From: JANLSE01 sp038214135 | GTDB taxonomy: Bacteria > Chloroflexota > Chloroflexia > Chloroflexales > Roseiflexaceae | DNA: 9,992 bases | NCBI GenBank assembly: GCA_038214135.1 | Contig: JBBQSD010000180.1 | Location: 1-9,992, forward strand | Direction of reading: 5' to 3' | In this document: positions 1-6,250 of the stretch, piece after piece | Position numbering within the stretch: the stretch's first letter is position 1 | How the letters are laid out: each line of letters starts with the position of its first letter | Notes under the pieces: model-generated | What the model saw: only the letters and a program-made list of their open reading frames with translations | What the model was told of the DNA's origin: nothing | Databases searched by the model: none | Program-made: the position numbers and the translations under genes

Positions 1-451
1 CGACCAATTCGAGCAGTTCCTCATCGTCCATCATATCGACTTTGTTGAGGAACACGACCATGGCGGGCACCTGCACCTGGCGGGCCAGCAACACATGCTC
101 TTTGGTCTGGGGCATCGGGCCATCGGGAGCCGAGACCACCAAAATGGCACCGTCCATCTGCGCCGCACCGGTGATCATATTCTTGATATAGTCGGCGTGG
201 CCGGGGCAATCGACGTGGGCATAATGGCGGCTGGGGGTCTGATATTCGACGTGCCGAATAGCAATGGTAATGCCCCGGGCGCGCTCTTCAGGGGCATTAT
301 CGATCTGATCGTAGGCAATATACTGGGCGCCACCACGGAGGGCGAGCACCTTGGTAATCGCGGCGGTCAGAGTCGTCTTGCCGTGGTCGACGTGACCAAT
401 CGTGCCCACATTGATATGGGGCTTGTTGCGCTCAAATTTCTGCTTTGCCAT
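1..451 (-). CDS. tuf: Translation elongation factor Tu, N-terminal part (runs off the window)
   Basis: This is the first 150 codons of EF-Tu, the GTPase that delivers aminoacyl-tRNA to the ribosome; the C-terminal part lies beyond position 1. The ATG is at 449-451 and is preceded by AAGGAG at 463-468, 11 nt upstream. The G-domain motifs are all visible: P-loop GHVDHGKT at residues 19-26, switch I RGIT ending at Thr62, DCPGH at 81-85, and NKVD at 136-139. The protein begins MAKQKFERNKPHINVGTIGH, which is textbook EF-Tu. It is the last gene of a unit that starts with tRNA-Tyr and tRNA-Thr, an arrangement reminiscent of the tRNA-tufB operon of E. coli, and probably shares the promoter at 780-808. 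No defect is seen in the visible part. Confidence 0.97.
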   Translation of the reverse strand, partial: MAKQKFERNKPHINVGTIGHVDHGKTTLTAAITKVLALRGGAQYIAYDQIDNAPEERARGITIAIRHVEYQTPSRHYAHVDCPGHADYIKNMITGAAQMDGAILVVSAPDGPMPQTKEHVLLARQVQVPAMVVFLNKVDMMDDEELLELV

Positions 452-509
452 GAGACCTGTAACTCCTTGAATGTCAACACAACACCTTTATGGATTGCGT
501 TTTTGTTTA

Positions 510-585
510 TGGAGCCCATGACGAGACTTGAACTCGTGACCTCGTCTTTACCAAAGACGTGCTCTACCAACTGAGCTACATGGGC
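510..585 (-). tRNA. tRNA-Thr (anticodon GGT)
   Basis: Read on the minus strand this folds as a standard cloverleaf of 73 nt plus an encoded CCA (510-512). The acceptor stem is GCCCATG (579-585) paired with CATGGGC (514-520), with discriminator T. The anticodon stem CGTCT/AGACG encloses the loop TTGGTAA, giving anticodon GGT, which reads ACC/ACU threonine codons. The T-arm contains TTCAAGT. It lies 58 nt upstream of tuf and downstream of tRNA-Tyr on the same strand, so it is probably processed from one precursor with both. Confidence 0.96.
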
Positions 586-663
586 CTAGCATAGCTACGA
601 GTGCTGGTGCTGAGTATCGAGCGCATGTTCTACACTCGTCACTCACAACGCAGCACTCGCGCG
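586..663 (-). other. Inter-tRNA spacer bracketed by a 9-bp inverted repeat
   Basis: The 78-nt spacer between the two tRNAs contains CGAGTGCTG at 598-606 and its exact reverse complement CAGCACTCG at 651-659. In the precursor RNA these would close a hairpin with a 44-nt loop. This could expose the flanking tRNA ends for processing, but no function is shown by the sequence alone. Confidence 0.4.
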
Positions 664-749
664 TGGTGGGCCGGGCTGGATTCGAACCAGCGAAGGCGTA
701 AGCCAGCAGATTTACAGTCTGCCCCGGTTGGCCACTTCGGTACCGACCC
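664..749 (-). tRNA. tRNA-Tyr (anticodon GTA)
   Basis: Read on the minus strand this is an 86-nt class II tRNA with a long variable arm and an encoded CCA (664-666). The acceptor stem GGGTCGG (743-749) pairs with CCGGCCC (668-674) through one G-U pair, with discriminator A. The anticodon stem-loop GCAGA-CTGTAAA-TCTGC gives anticodon GTA, reading UAC/UAU. The T-arm is GCTGG-TTCGAAT-CCAGC. It is the first product of the tRNA-Tyr/tRNA-Thr/tuf unit, about 24 nt downstream of the predicted transcription start. Confidence 0.97.
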
Positions 750-779
750 GTAATCGTCACTTCTTCAGCAACGCGCAAT

Positions 780-808
780 ATTGTATACCATCTGCACATG
801 CCTGTCAA
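780..808 (-). promoter_or_regulatory. Sigma-70-type promoter for tRNA-Tyr/tRNA-Thr/tuf
   Basis: On the minus strand a perfect -35 hexamer TTGACA (complement of 803-808) is separated by 17 bp from the -10 hexamer TACAAT (complement of 780-785). The predicted start site is near 773, shortly before tRNA-Tyr. This is the strongest promoter-like sequence in the window, as expected for a stable-RNA/EF-Tu unit. Confidence 0.85.
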
Positions 809-909
809 ACGCGCCGCAATGGGCTGCGGTAGGATGAGCTATTGCATGATTCAGACGATTACTTATTGTAGCAGATCTGCGCGTTCGTATCAACCTGATT
901 TCGGCTGAA

Positions 910-938
910 TTGCGCTCTTATGTTAAACGTGGTACAAA
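910..938 (+). promoter_or_regulatory. Candidate promoter of iolB
   Basis: TTGCGC at 910-915 and TACAAA at 933-938 are spaced by 17 bp, which puts a start site near 945, about 50 nt ahead of the iolB ATG. The match to consensus is moderate. The -10 element lies within the inverted repeat at 925-953, which would suit repression by a DNA-binding protein. Confidence 0.35.
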
Positions 939-953
939 TCGCAACACACGTTT
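925..953. promoter_or_regulatory. Inverted repeat AAACGTG-N15-CACGTTT upstream of iolB
   Basis: The 7-bp arms AAACGTG (925-931) and CACGTTT (947-953) are exact reverse complements with centres 22 bp apart, roughly two helical turns. They flank and overlap the candidate -10 element. A regulator operator is a reasonable reading. No matching copy was seen upstream of iolC, iolD or iolG, so the assignment is tentative. Confidence 0.3.
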
Positions 954-996
954 TTCTGTTTATCACAAGGCGCTTTGTGGGGTTACGGAGCAGGCT

Positions 997-1884
997 ATGC
1001 GTTGGTATGATGCAAGTAACTTGATTGTTCATCCGGGGAATGCCACTGATCCACAGGTTGTCGTTGAGGTGACGCCGGAACTGGCAGGCTGGGAGTATAT
1101 TCATTTTCAGGTTCGCCATCTGGAGGCCGGTGAGACATGGGGCTTTGCAACAGATGGATGTGAGCTCGCACTCGTACCATTGAGTGGAATCATCTCGGTT
1201 GAGAGCAGCTGTGGGAACTGGCCAATTGTTGGTGGACGAGAGAATGTATTTGCTGGGCCGCCACATGCACTCTATCTGCCGCGCTATACGACACTGACGG
1301 TACGAACTGATCAGGGCTGTGAATTTGCAGTTGCCTGGGCAGCAACAAATCAGGATCATCCGCCACGCTTGGTGAACCCGCATGACCTAACGGTTGAGAT
1401 TCGTGGTGGTGATAATGCCACCCGCCAGATCAACAGCCTATTGCCACCAGGGTTTCCGTGTGGCCGCCTCGTGATTGTCGAAGTCTATACTCCAAGCGGC
1501 TCGTGGAGTAGTTACCCGCCACATAAACATGATGTTCATCGGGTTGATGCCGCTGGACATGTAATCGAAGCCGATCTTGAGGAGATCTACTACTATAAGA
1601 TCAATCCACCAGATGGGTTTGCGATTCAACGCGTCTATACCGATCAGCATTCGCCATTACACCAGATTGGACGCCCAATCGATGCTGCGATTGTTGCTCG
1701 ACATAATGATGTTGTGTTGGTGCCCGAGGGCTATCATCCGGTTGTGAGTGCGCCGGGCTACACGACCTATTATCTGAATGTGTTGGCTGGCAGTGCACAA
1801 TCGCTTGCAAATATGGATGATCCCCGCCATGTATGGGTGAAGGACAGCTACACGACTCGTGATGGGCGGGTGCCGATCTACTAA
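997..1884 (+). CDS. iolB: 5-deoxy-glucuronate isomerase IolB
   Basis: This 295-residue protein fits the IolB family (KduI-like bicupin), which converts 5-deoxy-D-glucuronate to 5-dehydro-2-deoxy-D-gluconate in cytoplasmic myo-inositol catabolism. The hallmark second cupin is clear: SSYPPHKHD at 171-179 supplies His176 and His178, LEEIYYY at 194-200 supplies a glutamate, and VPEGYHPV at 242-249 supplies His247; together these are the expected metal ligands. The N-terminal cupin half carries WGFATDGCELALVPLSG at 48-64. The ATG at 997 was chosen because GGAG sits at 987-990, 6 nt upstream; the frame stays open upstream to a TTG at 910, but without a ribosome binding site. The gene ends TAA TAA TAG, and a heptamer repeat begins 3 nt after the first stop. 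The next gene, iolC, acts on its product. Length is near the family norm of about 270-300 residues. Confidence 0.93.
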   Translation: MRWYDASNLIVHPGNATDPQVVVEVTPELAGWEYIHFQVRHLEAGETWGFATDGCELALVPLSGIISVESSCGNWPIVGGRENVFAGPPHALYLPRYTTLTVRTDQGCEFAVAWAATNQDHPPRLVNPHDLTVEIRGGDNATRQINSLLPPGFPCGRLVIVEVYTPSGSWSSYPPHKHDVHRVDAAGHVIEADLEEIYYYKINPPDGFAIQRVYTDQHSPLHQIGRPIDAAIVARHNDVVLVPEGYHPVVSAPGYTTYYLNVLAGSAQSLANMDDPRHVWVKDSYTTRDGRVPIY

Positions 1885-1886
1885 TA

Positions 1887-1935
1887 ATAGCCGATAGCCG
1901 ATAGCCGATAGCCGATAGCCGATAGCCGATAGCCG
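1887..1935 (+). repeat. Heptamer tandem repeat (ATAGCCG)x7
   Basis: Seven perfect, uninterrupted copies of the 7-bp unit ATAGCCG (49 bp) begin 3 nt after the iolB stop codon. The perfect copies imply recent expansion by slippage, so the copy number is likely to vary between strains. It lies in the 3' untranslated part of iolB and cannot change a reading frame. Confidence 0.97.
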
Positions 1936-1954
1936 AGAACCACCCTCACCCTGA

Positions 1955-1977
1955 CCCCTCTGCCAGTGGGAGAGGGG
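1955..1977. repeat. GC-rich palindromic repeat (hairpin)
   Basis: CCCCTCTGCC (1955-1964) and GGGAGAGGGG (1968-1977) form a 10-bp stem with one mismatch and a 3-nt AGT loop. The surrounding CCCTCACCC...GAGGGGAG sequence resembles dispersed intergenic palindromes of many bacterial genomes. There is no T-tract after it, so a terminator role is not supported. Confidence 0.55.
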
Positions 1978-2071
1978 AGGCGCAAGCAGGCGTGAAGGAA
2001 TGAGCCACGAACATCTATTGGTCGCAGCCGAGGCATGACCAACGAGGGGTGAAGGGCCACCAACATTCTTT

Positions 2072-2104
2072 AAACCAAAACACGAAACCAAAACACGAAA
2101 CCAA
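2072..2104 (+). repeat. 13-bp tandem repeat AAACCAAAACACG, 2.5 copies
   Basis: AAACCAAAACACG occurs at 2072-2084 and 2085-2097, followed by a partial copy AAACCAA at 2098-2104. It grades into degenerate AAGAGCC/GAGAACC repeats as far as about 2133. Confidence 0.85.
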
Positions 2105-2142
2105 GAGCCAAGAACTGAGAACCAAGAGCCGAGGCAGGGTAG

Positions 2143-2163
2143 AGACGCTCCGCTGGAGCGTCT
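2143..2163. repeat. Perfect 9-bp stem palindrome with GCT loop
   Basis: AGACGCTCC (2143-2151) and GGAGCGTCT (2155-2163) are exact reverse complements around a 3-nt GCT loop, forming a strong hairpin in RNA. It resembles a dispersed GAGACGCTCC-type palindrome. No U-tract follows, but it could still slow transcription or stabilise an mRNA end between iolB and iolC. Confidence 0.6.
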
Positions 2164-2197
2164 AGTGTTAGCGCCGAGAACCGAGAACAATCGGGAG

Positions 2198-2217
2198 AGC
2201 TGCGATGCATCGCGGCT
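2198..2217. promoter_or_regulatory. 20-bp palindrome upstream of iolC, possible operator
   Basis: A perfect 12-bp palindrome GCGATGCATCGC (2202-2213) is extended by AGC/GCT arms (2198-2200 and 2215-2217), with one T/G mismatch on each side. It ends about 60 nt before the iolC start, in the only part of the gap that is not obviously repetitive. This is a plausible operator for a dimeric regulator; no sigma-70 promoter could be placed convincingly next to it. Confidence 0.35.
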
Positions 2218-2278
2218 GTACGATTTGTCAGCATAGATTCGGGCCGGGAAGACAGCTAGACGAATATGGAGTTGGGCT

Positions 2279-3310
2279 ATGGCAGACACGCCTGGTTCAT
2301 TGGATTTGCTCACGATGGGCCGTTCGTCGATCGACCTATACTCAGCCGATATTGGTGCGCCATTTGAGGAAATTAGCGCATTTTCGGCTTTTGTTGGCGG
2401 CTGCCCGACCAATATCAGTGTTGGTGTACGGCGGCTTGGGCTACGAACTGCCCTTCTGACGGCAGTTGGAGCGGATCAGGTTGGGCAGTTTATTCTGCAT
2501 TTTTTGCAGAAAGAGGGCGTTGATACTCGTTTTGTGCCGCGTAAAACTGGCCATCGTTCATCGGCGGTGTTGCTTGGAATTGAGCCGCCCGACCGCTTCC
2601 CATTAACATTCTATCGCGATAATTGTGCTGATATTGAGCTAACGATTGATGATGTGTTGGCCGCACCGATTGCCCAAGCCAAGGTTCTGTTGATCACGGG
2701 AACTGGATTGAGCCGTGAGCCGAGCCGCAGTGCGACCCTGTTTGCTGCTGAATTGGCGCGTGCTGCCGGGGTGACAGTTGCGCTGGATATTGATTTCCGC
2801 CCTGATCAGTGGCATGATCCGCGATCATTTGGCGTGACACTACGGGCGGCAATGCGCCTGGTTGATCTTGTGACAGGTACCGACGATGAGATCAATGCAG
2901 CCATGTTGACAGATCCGGCACAGGTTCATTTGACCCACTCACAGGTTTCTGATGCGCGAGTCGCTGGCGATACCAATCAAGCAATCCCGGCCATCCTTGA
3001 ACTTGGGCCACAGGTGCTCATCCAGAAGCGCGGTGTTGATGGAGCGCGAGTGCATCTTGCCCAGCGCGGTGGCGTTCCAGAGCAGATCGATGTGCCAGGC
3101 TTTCCGGTTGAGGTTGTGAATATTCTTGGTGCCGGCGATGCCTTTGCTTCTGGGTTGTTGTATGGCTATATCCAGCAATGGGATTGGTATCGAGCCGTAC
3201 GGCTGGCCAATGCCTGTGGTGCGATTGTTGTAACCCGCCATGCGTGTGCCAATGCCATGCCAAGCTATGCTGAAGTCACGGCGTTTATTGAGGAAAAGGG
3301 CGGCTGGTAG
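2279..3310 (+). CDS. iolC: 5-dehydro-2-deoxygluconokinase IolC (PfkB family)
   Basis: This 343-residue sugar kinase phosphorylates 5-dehydro-2-deoxy-D-gluconate with ATP to its 6-phosphate, the substrate of the IolJ aldolase. The IolC signature is clear: LLTMGRSSIDLY at 10-21, GGCPTNISVGVRRLGL at 40-55, and PLTFYRDNCAD at 108-118. The ATP/anion-hole motif NILGAGDAFASG at 281-292 places the catalytic base at Asp287. As in other IolC proteins, the motif reads NxLGAGD rather than the DTTGAGD of ribokinase. The ATG is supported by GGAG at 2268-2271, 7 nt upstream; a longer frame beginning at 2205 is a different frame and not part of this gene. Length is typical. The neighbours iolB (preceding step) and iolD fix its role as inositol degradation rather than fructokinase. 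Confidence 0.95.
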   Translation: MADTPGSLDLLTMGRSSIDLYSADIGAPFEEISAFSAFVGGCPTNISVGVRRLGLRTALLTAVGADQVGQFILHFLQKEGVDTRFVPRKTGHRSSAVLLGIEPPDRFPLTFYRDNCADIELTIDDVLAAPIAQAKVLLITGTGLSREPSRSATLFAAELARAAGVTVALDIDFRPDQWHDPRSFGVTLRAAMRLVDLVTGTDDEINAAMLTDPAQVHLTHSQVSDARVAGDTNQAIPAILELGPQVLIQKRGVDGARVHLAQRGGVPEQIDVPGFPVEVVNILGAGDAFASGLLYGYIQQWDWYRAVRLANACGAIVVTRHACANAMPSYAEVTAFIEEKGGW

Positions 3311-3325
3311 GCGAGAACCGAGTAT

Positions 3326-3350
3326 TCAGGAGTCAGGAGTCAGGAGTCAG
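3326..3350 (+). repeat. Heptamer tandem repeat TCAGGAG, 3.6 copies
   Basis: TCAGGAG occurs at 3326-3332, 3333-3339 and 3340-3346, with a partial TCAG at 3347-3350. It is a second, unrelated 7-bp repeat, in the iolC-iolD gap shortly after the iolC stop codon. Short arms TATTC (3323-3327) and GAATA (3350-3354) flank the array as an inverted repeat. Confidence 0.9.
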
Positions 3351-3378
3351 AATACCGAACTACGGAACTGCTTCTAAG

Positions 3379-3399
3379 CGCAGGGCGCGCAGCCCCGCG
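3379..3399. repeat. GC-rich hairpin ahead of iolD
   Basis: CGCAGGGC (3379-3386) pairs with GCCCCGCG (3392-3399) through one A/C mismatch around a 5-nt loop. It ends 27 nt before the iolD start and leaves the ribosome binding site (3416-3420) free. It may be another dispersed palindrome; no regulatory role is evident. Confidence 0.35.
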
Positions 3400-3426
3400 A
3401 GCATATATCATGAAGAGGAGAGTTCA

Positions 3427-5307
3427 ATGACGACACCCTCACGACAAAAACTCACCATGGCCCAGGCATTAGTTGCGTTTCTTAAAGAGCAGTATAGCGA
3501 GCGCGATGGTGTTGAGCGGCCATTTTTTGCGGGTTGTTATGGCATTTTTGGCCATGGCAATATTGGTGGGATGGGCCAGGCGCTGCAACAGAACCCGGAT
3601 TTCCGCTATTACCAATCGCGCAATGAGCAGGCCATGGTGCATACCGCAATTGCATATGCGCGGACGAAGAACCGATTGCAGACGCTGGCGTGTACTTCTT
3701 CGATTGGCCCTGGTGCTACGAATATGATTACTGGAGCAGCGACGGCGACAATCAACCGGATCCCGGTGCTGCTGCTGCCTGGCGATATTTTCGCACGGCG
3801 GAATGTGGCCCCTGTGCTTCAGCAACTCGAATCGGAGCAGAGCCAGGATATTTCGGTCAATGATTGCTTCAAACCCGTAAGCCGCTACTGGGATCGAATC
3901 ATTCGCCCTGAGCAATTGATCACCTCATTGCCAGAAGCGATGCGCGTGTTGACTAGCCCATCGGCAACTGGCGCGGTTGTGCTGGCACTGCCGCAGGATG
4001 TGCAGGCAGAGGCGTATGATTACCCTGAGATGTTGTTTCAGAAGCGGATCTGGCGGATTGCGCGTAATCGCCCTGATACGAATGCGCTGGCGCGGGCAGC
4101 AGATTTGATTCGGGCAAGCAAGCGGCCAATGATCATTGCGGGCGGTGGCGTCATCTATAGCGAGGCAACTGAAGCGCTACAGGCATTTGTCGAACAAACT
4201 GGTATTCCGGTTGGCGAGACGATGGCTGGCAAGGGTAGCTTGCGCTTTGATCATGGGCTGAATATGGGCGCTGTTGGCGCAACCGGCACGCTGGCGGCCA
4301 ACCGGATTGCACACGCGGCAGATCTTGTTATCGGCATCGGTACGCGCTATAGCGATTTCACGACTGCCTCAAAAACGGCGTTCCAGCACCCGGATGTGCG
4401 TTTCATCAATCTGAATGTGGCCGAGTTCGATGCTGCCAAGCATAGCGCGCTGATGCTGGTTGGCGATGCACGGGCCAGTTTGGCAGAATTGAGCGCGCTG
4501 CTTACCGATTATCGCGTTGCAGAGGAGTATCGTAATGAGGCTCACACACTGCACAATGCCTGGGAAGCGGAAGTTGATCGGATCTATGCGATCCGCAATA
4601 GCCCGCTGCCAAGCCAGGGCGAACTGATCGGAGCCGTTAATGATCTTGGAGATCCACAGGCGATCATGGTCTGTGCTGCCGGAAGCCTACCTGGTGATTT
4701 ACATAAATTGTGGCGAACTCGCCATGCCAAGCAATACCATCTCGAATATGGCTATTCGTGTATGGGCTATGAGATCGCTGGTGGGTTGGGAGCCAAAATG
4801 GCTGCCCCAGAACGGGATGTGTATGTGATGGTTGGCGATGGCTCGTATCTGATGATGCACACCGAGATTGTGACATCGATCCAGGAAGGCCAGAAGCTGA
4901 CGATTGTGCTGTTCGATAATGCTGGCTATAAGAGTATTGGCGGTCTGAGCCGTTCGCTGGGACAGGAAGGGTTTGCAACGCGCTATGCCTTCCCGCAGAA
5001 TGGCCGCCTCCCTGGCGATGAAGCTGAGGAAATCGCGCCGCTGCCGGTTGATCTGGCGACCAATGCCGAAAGCCTGGGTGCCAAGTTGTTCCGCTGTGAG
5101 ACCTACGAACAGTTTGTTGCGGCGCTCCAGGCAGCCCGTGAGATCGAACGAACGGTGGTGATCTATATTCGCAATGATCGCATGGTTGGCGTGCCTGGCT
5201 ATGAGAGTTGGTGGGATGTGCCGCCAGCGGAGGTCAGCAGCATGCCGGGTGTGCAGGCAGCACGGGCCGAATGGGAGACGATGCGGGCCAAGGAGCGGTT
5301 GTTTTGA
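3427..5307 (+). CDS. iolD: 3D-(3,5/4)-trihydroxycyclohexane-1,2-dione hydrolase IolD
   Basis: This 626-residue thiamine-diphosphate enzyme hydrolyses the C-C bond of the cyclic diketone to give 5-deoxy-D-glucuronate, the ring-opening step of inositol degradation. It has the three-part layout of the acetolactate-synthase superfamily. The N-terminal PYR domain (about 1-195) contains GCYGIFGHGNIGGMGQAL at 36-53 and the cofactor-activating Glu67 in RNEQA. A central domain spans about 215-360. The C-terminal PP domain (about 400-585) has the ThDP/Mg motif starting at GDGS (470-473) and ending at Asn498. The GCYGIFGHGNIGG and YKSIGGLSRSLG (501-512) segments distinguish IolD from acetolactate synthase. 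Length matches the family (about 620-640). The ATG is supported by AGGAG at 3416-3420, 6 nt upstream. It ends TTTTGA, sharing TTGA with the start of iolE, so the two are translationally linked. Confidence 0.96.
   Translation: MTTPSRQKLTMAQALVAFLKEQYSERDGVERPFFAGCYGIFGHGNIGGMGQALQQNPDFRYYQSRNEQAMVHTAIAYARTKNRLQTLACTSSIGPGATNMITGAATATINRIPVLLLPGDIFARRNVAPVLQQLESEQSQDISVNDCFKPVSRYWDRIIRPEQLITSLPEAMRVLTSPSATGAVVLALPQDVQAEAYDYPEMLFQKRIWRIARNRPDTNALARAADLIRASKRPMIIAGGGVIYSEATEALQAFVEQTGIPVGETMAGKGSLRFDHGLNMGAVGATGTLAANRIAHAADLVIGIGTRYSDFTTASKTAFQHPDVRFINLNVAEFDAAKHSALMLVGDARASLAELSALLTDYRVAEEYRNEAHTLHNAWEAEVDRIYAIRNSPLPSQGELIGAVNDLGDPQAIMVCAAGSLPGDLHKLWRTRHAKQYHLEYGYSCMGYEIAGGLGAKMAAPERDVYVMVGDGSYLMMHTEIVTSIQEGQKLTIVLFDNAGYKSIGGLSRSLGQEGFATRYAFPQNGRLPGDEAEEIAPLPVDLATNAESLGAKLFRCETYEQFVAALQAAREIERTVVIYIRNDRMVGVPGYESWWDVPPAEVSSMPGVQAARAEWETMRAKERLF
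5290..5306 (+). promoter_or_regulatory. Ribosome binding site and TTG start of iolE, inside the end of iolD
   Basis: AAGGAG at 5290-5295 lies 8 nt before TTG at 5304-5306. The TTG overlaps the iolD stop TGA (5305-5307) as TTGA. This decides the non-ATG start: the translated product then begins (M)KVIRIANAPCSWG, which matches the usual start of IolE-like proteins, while the in-frame ATG at 5208 would give 32 unrelated residues inside iolD. Confidence 0.8.
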
Positions 5308-6242
5308 AAGTTATCAGGATTGCGAATGCGCCCTGTTCGTGGGGCACACTTGAGTTTGAAGGGATGCAGGGCGGCCAGATTGGGTTTGCACAGATGCTTG
5401 ATGAATTGTGCGAAACTGGCTATATTGGCACCGATCTTGGGGATTGGGGCTTTATGCCAACCGAACCTGTGGCCCTACAGGCGGAATTGGTGCAGCGGCA
5501 GCTTGGCATGGTTGGTGCGTTCGTACCAGTGGCGCTTCGTCATGCAGCTGCACATGCCACTGGTGTAGGAGCGGCGGTACGGGTTGCGCGGCTGCTGTCT
5601 GCTGCTGCACCAATGGATTCTGTTGGGCACCGGCCGATGATTGTTCTGGCCGATGCAAACGGAACTGATCCGATCCGTACGCTACACGCAGGCCGGGTAG
5701 TACCAGAGTTTGGTTTGAGTGCTGCGGAGTGGCGTATTGCGGCGGTTGGTGCTGAACGGATCGCACGGGCAGTTCGGGAAGCAACCGGGCTACAAACGAT
5801 GTTTCATCATCACTGTGCTGGCTTTGTCGAGACTCCGGCTGAGATTGAGTATTTTTTGGCACTGACTGATCCAGCATTGATTGGCCTGGTGCTTGATTCA
5901 GGGCATCTTGTGTATGGTTCGGGCGGTGTTGATAGCCAATTGCCAGTAATGTTCTTTGAGCGCTTTGCTGCGCGGATTGGACTGGTTCATTTCAAGGATT
6001 GCCAGCCTGGGATAGCTGCCCAAGCGCGGGCTGAGGGGCTTGATTATTTTGAAGCGGTGCGGCGTGGGGTGTTCTGCGAGCTAGGCCAGGGTTGTGTGGA
6101 TTTCCCGGCCCTAGCACATGCACTAATGCAGAGTGGCTATAGCGGCTGGATTGTGGTTGAGCAGGATGTGCTGCCTGGTATGGGCACCCCAAAAGAGAGT
6201 GCGGCGCGTAATCGAGCCTATATCCATACACTCGGCTTATAG
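5304..6242 (+). CDS. iolE: Inosose dehydratase, IolE-like TIM-barrel protein
   Basis: This 312-residue protein belongs to the xylose-isomerase-like TIM-barrel family and most probably is scyllo-inosose (2-keto-myo-inositol) dehydratase, producing 3D-(3,5/4)-trihydroxycyclohexane-1,2-dione for IolD. Family-like features are the opening NAPCSWGTLEFEG (8-20), ETGYIGTDLGDWGFMP (37-52), TMFHHHCAGFVETPAE (165-180), LDSGHLVYGSGG (197-208), VHFKDC (228-233) and IVVEQD (283-288). By analogy with the fold, Glu176, Asp198, His229 and Glu286 are candidate metal ligands; this is inferred, not proven. Translation starts at a TTG overlapping the iolD stop, with AAGGAG 8 nt upstream. Within this superfamily the exact substrate is hard to read from sequence, so the specific assignment leans on the iolD coupling and on IolE-like motifs. 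Confidence 0.87.
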   Translation: MKVIRIANAPCSWGTLEFEGMQGGQIGFAQMLDELCETGYIGTDLGDWGFMPTEPVALQAELVQRQLGMVGAFVPVALRHAAAHATGVGAAVRVARLLSAAAPMDSVGHRPMIVLADANGTDPIRTLHAGRVVPEFGLSAAEWRIAAVGAERIARAVREATGLQTMFHHHCAGFVETPAEIEYFLALTDPALIGLVLDSGHLVYGSGGVDSQLPVMFFERFAARIGLVHFKDCQPGIAAQARAEGLDYFEAVRRGVFCELGQGCVDFPALAHALMQSGYSGWIVVEQDVLPGMGTPKESAARNRAYIHTLGL

Positions 6243-6250
6243 GGCTGATT

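Larger units (their letters stand above)
1885..2278 (+). other. 394-nt iolB-iolC intergenic region, repeat-filled and non-coding
   Basis: No credible gene is seen on either strand. In order it holds a heptamer tandem array (1887-1935), a GC-rich hairpin (1955-1977), unremarkable sequence to about 2071, a 13-bp tandem repeat (2072-2104), degenerate GAGAACC/AAGAGCC-type repeats (2104-2133 and 2173-2188), a palindromic hairpin (2143-2163) and a second palindrome (2198-2217). AGCCGAGAACC-like words recur at 1931-1941, 2173-2188 and again after iolC near 3312-3322. These look like pieces of dispersed repeat families. Open frames crossing the region on the minus strand are repeat-derived or shadows of iolB and iolC. 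Confidence 0.7.

Noticed and set aside
910..996. Upstream extension of iolB to a TTG at 910 (29 extra residues)
   Set aside because: No ribosome binding site precedes it, it overlaps the candidate promoter, and the ATG at 997 has GGAG at ideal spacing with an IolB-like N-terminus.
1887..1935. Short CRISPR-like array
   Set aside because: The 7-bp units are contiguous with no spacers; it is a simple tandem repeat.
1657..2412. Minus-strand open frame of 251 residues across the iolB-iolC gap
   Set aside because: It is antisense to the iolB end and the iolC start, is filled with repeat-derived residues from the heptamer and 13-mer arrays, and shows no family motif or start signal.
2205..2459. 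Plus-strand open frame with a CTIC motif before iolC
   Set aside because: It overlaps the start of iolC in another frame, its ATG lies inside the palindrome, and it has no domain support.
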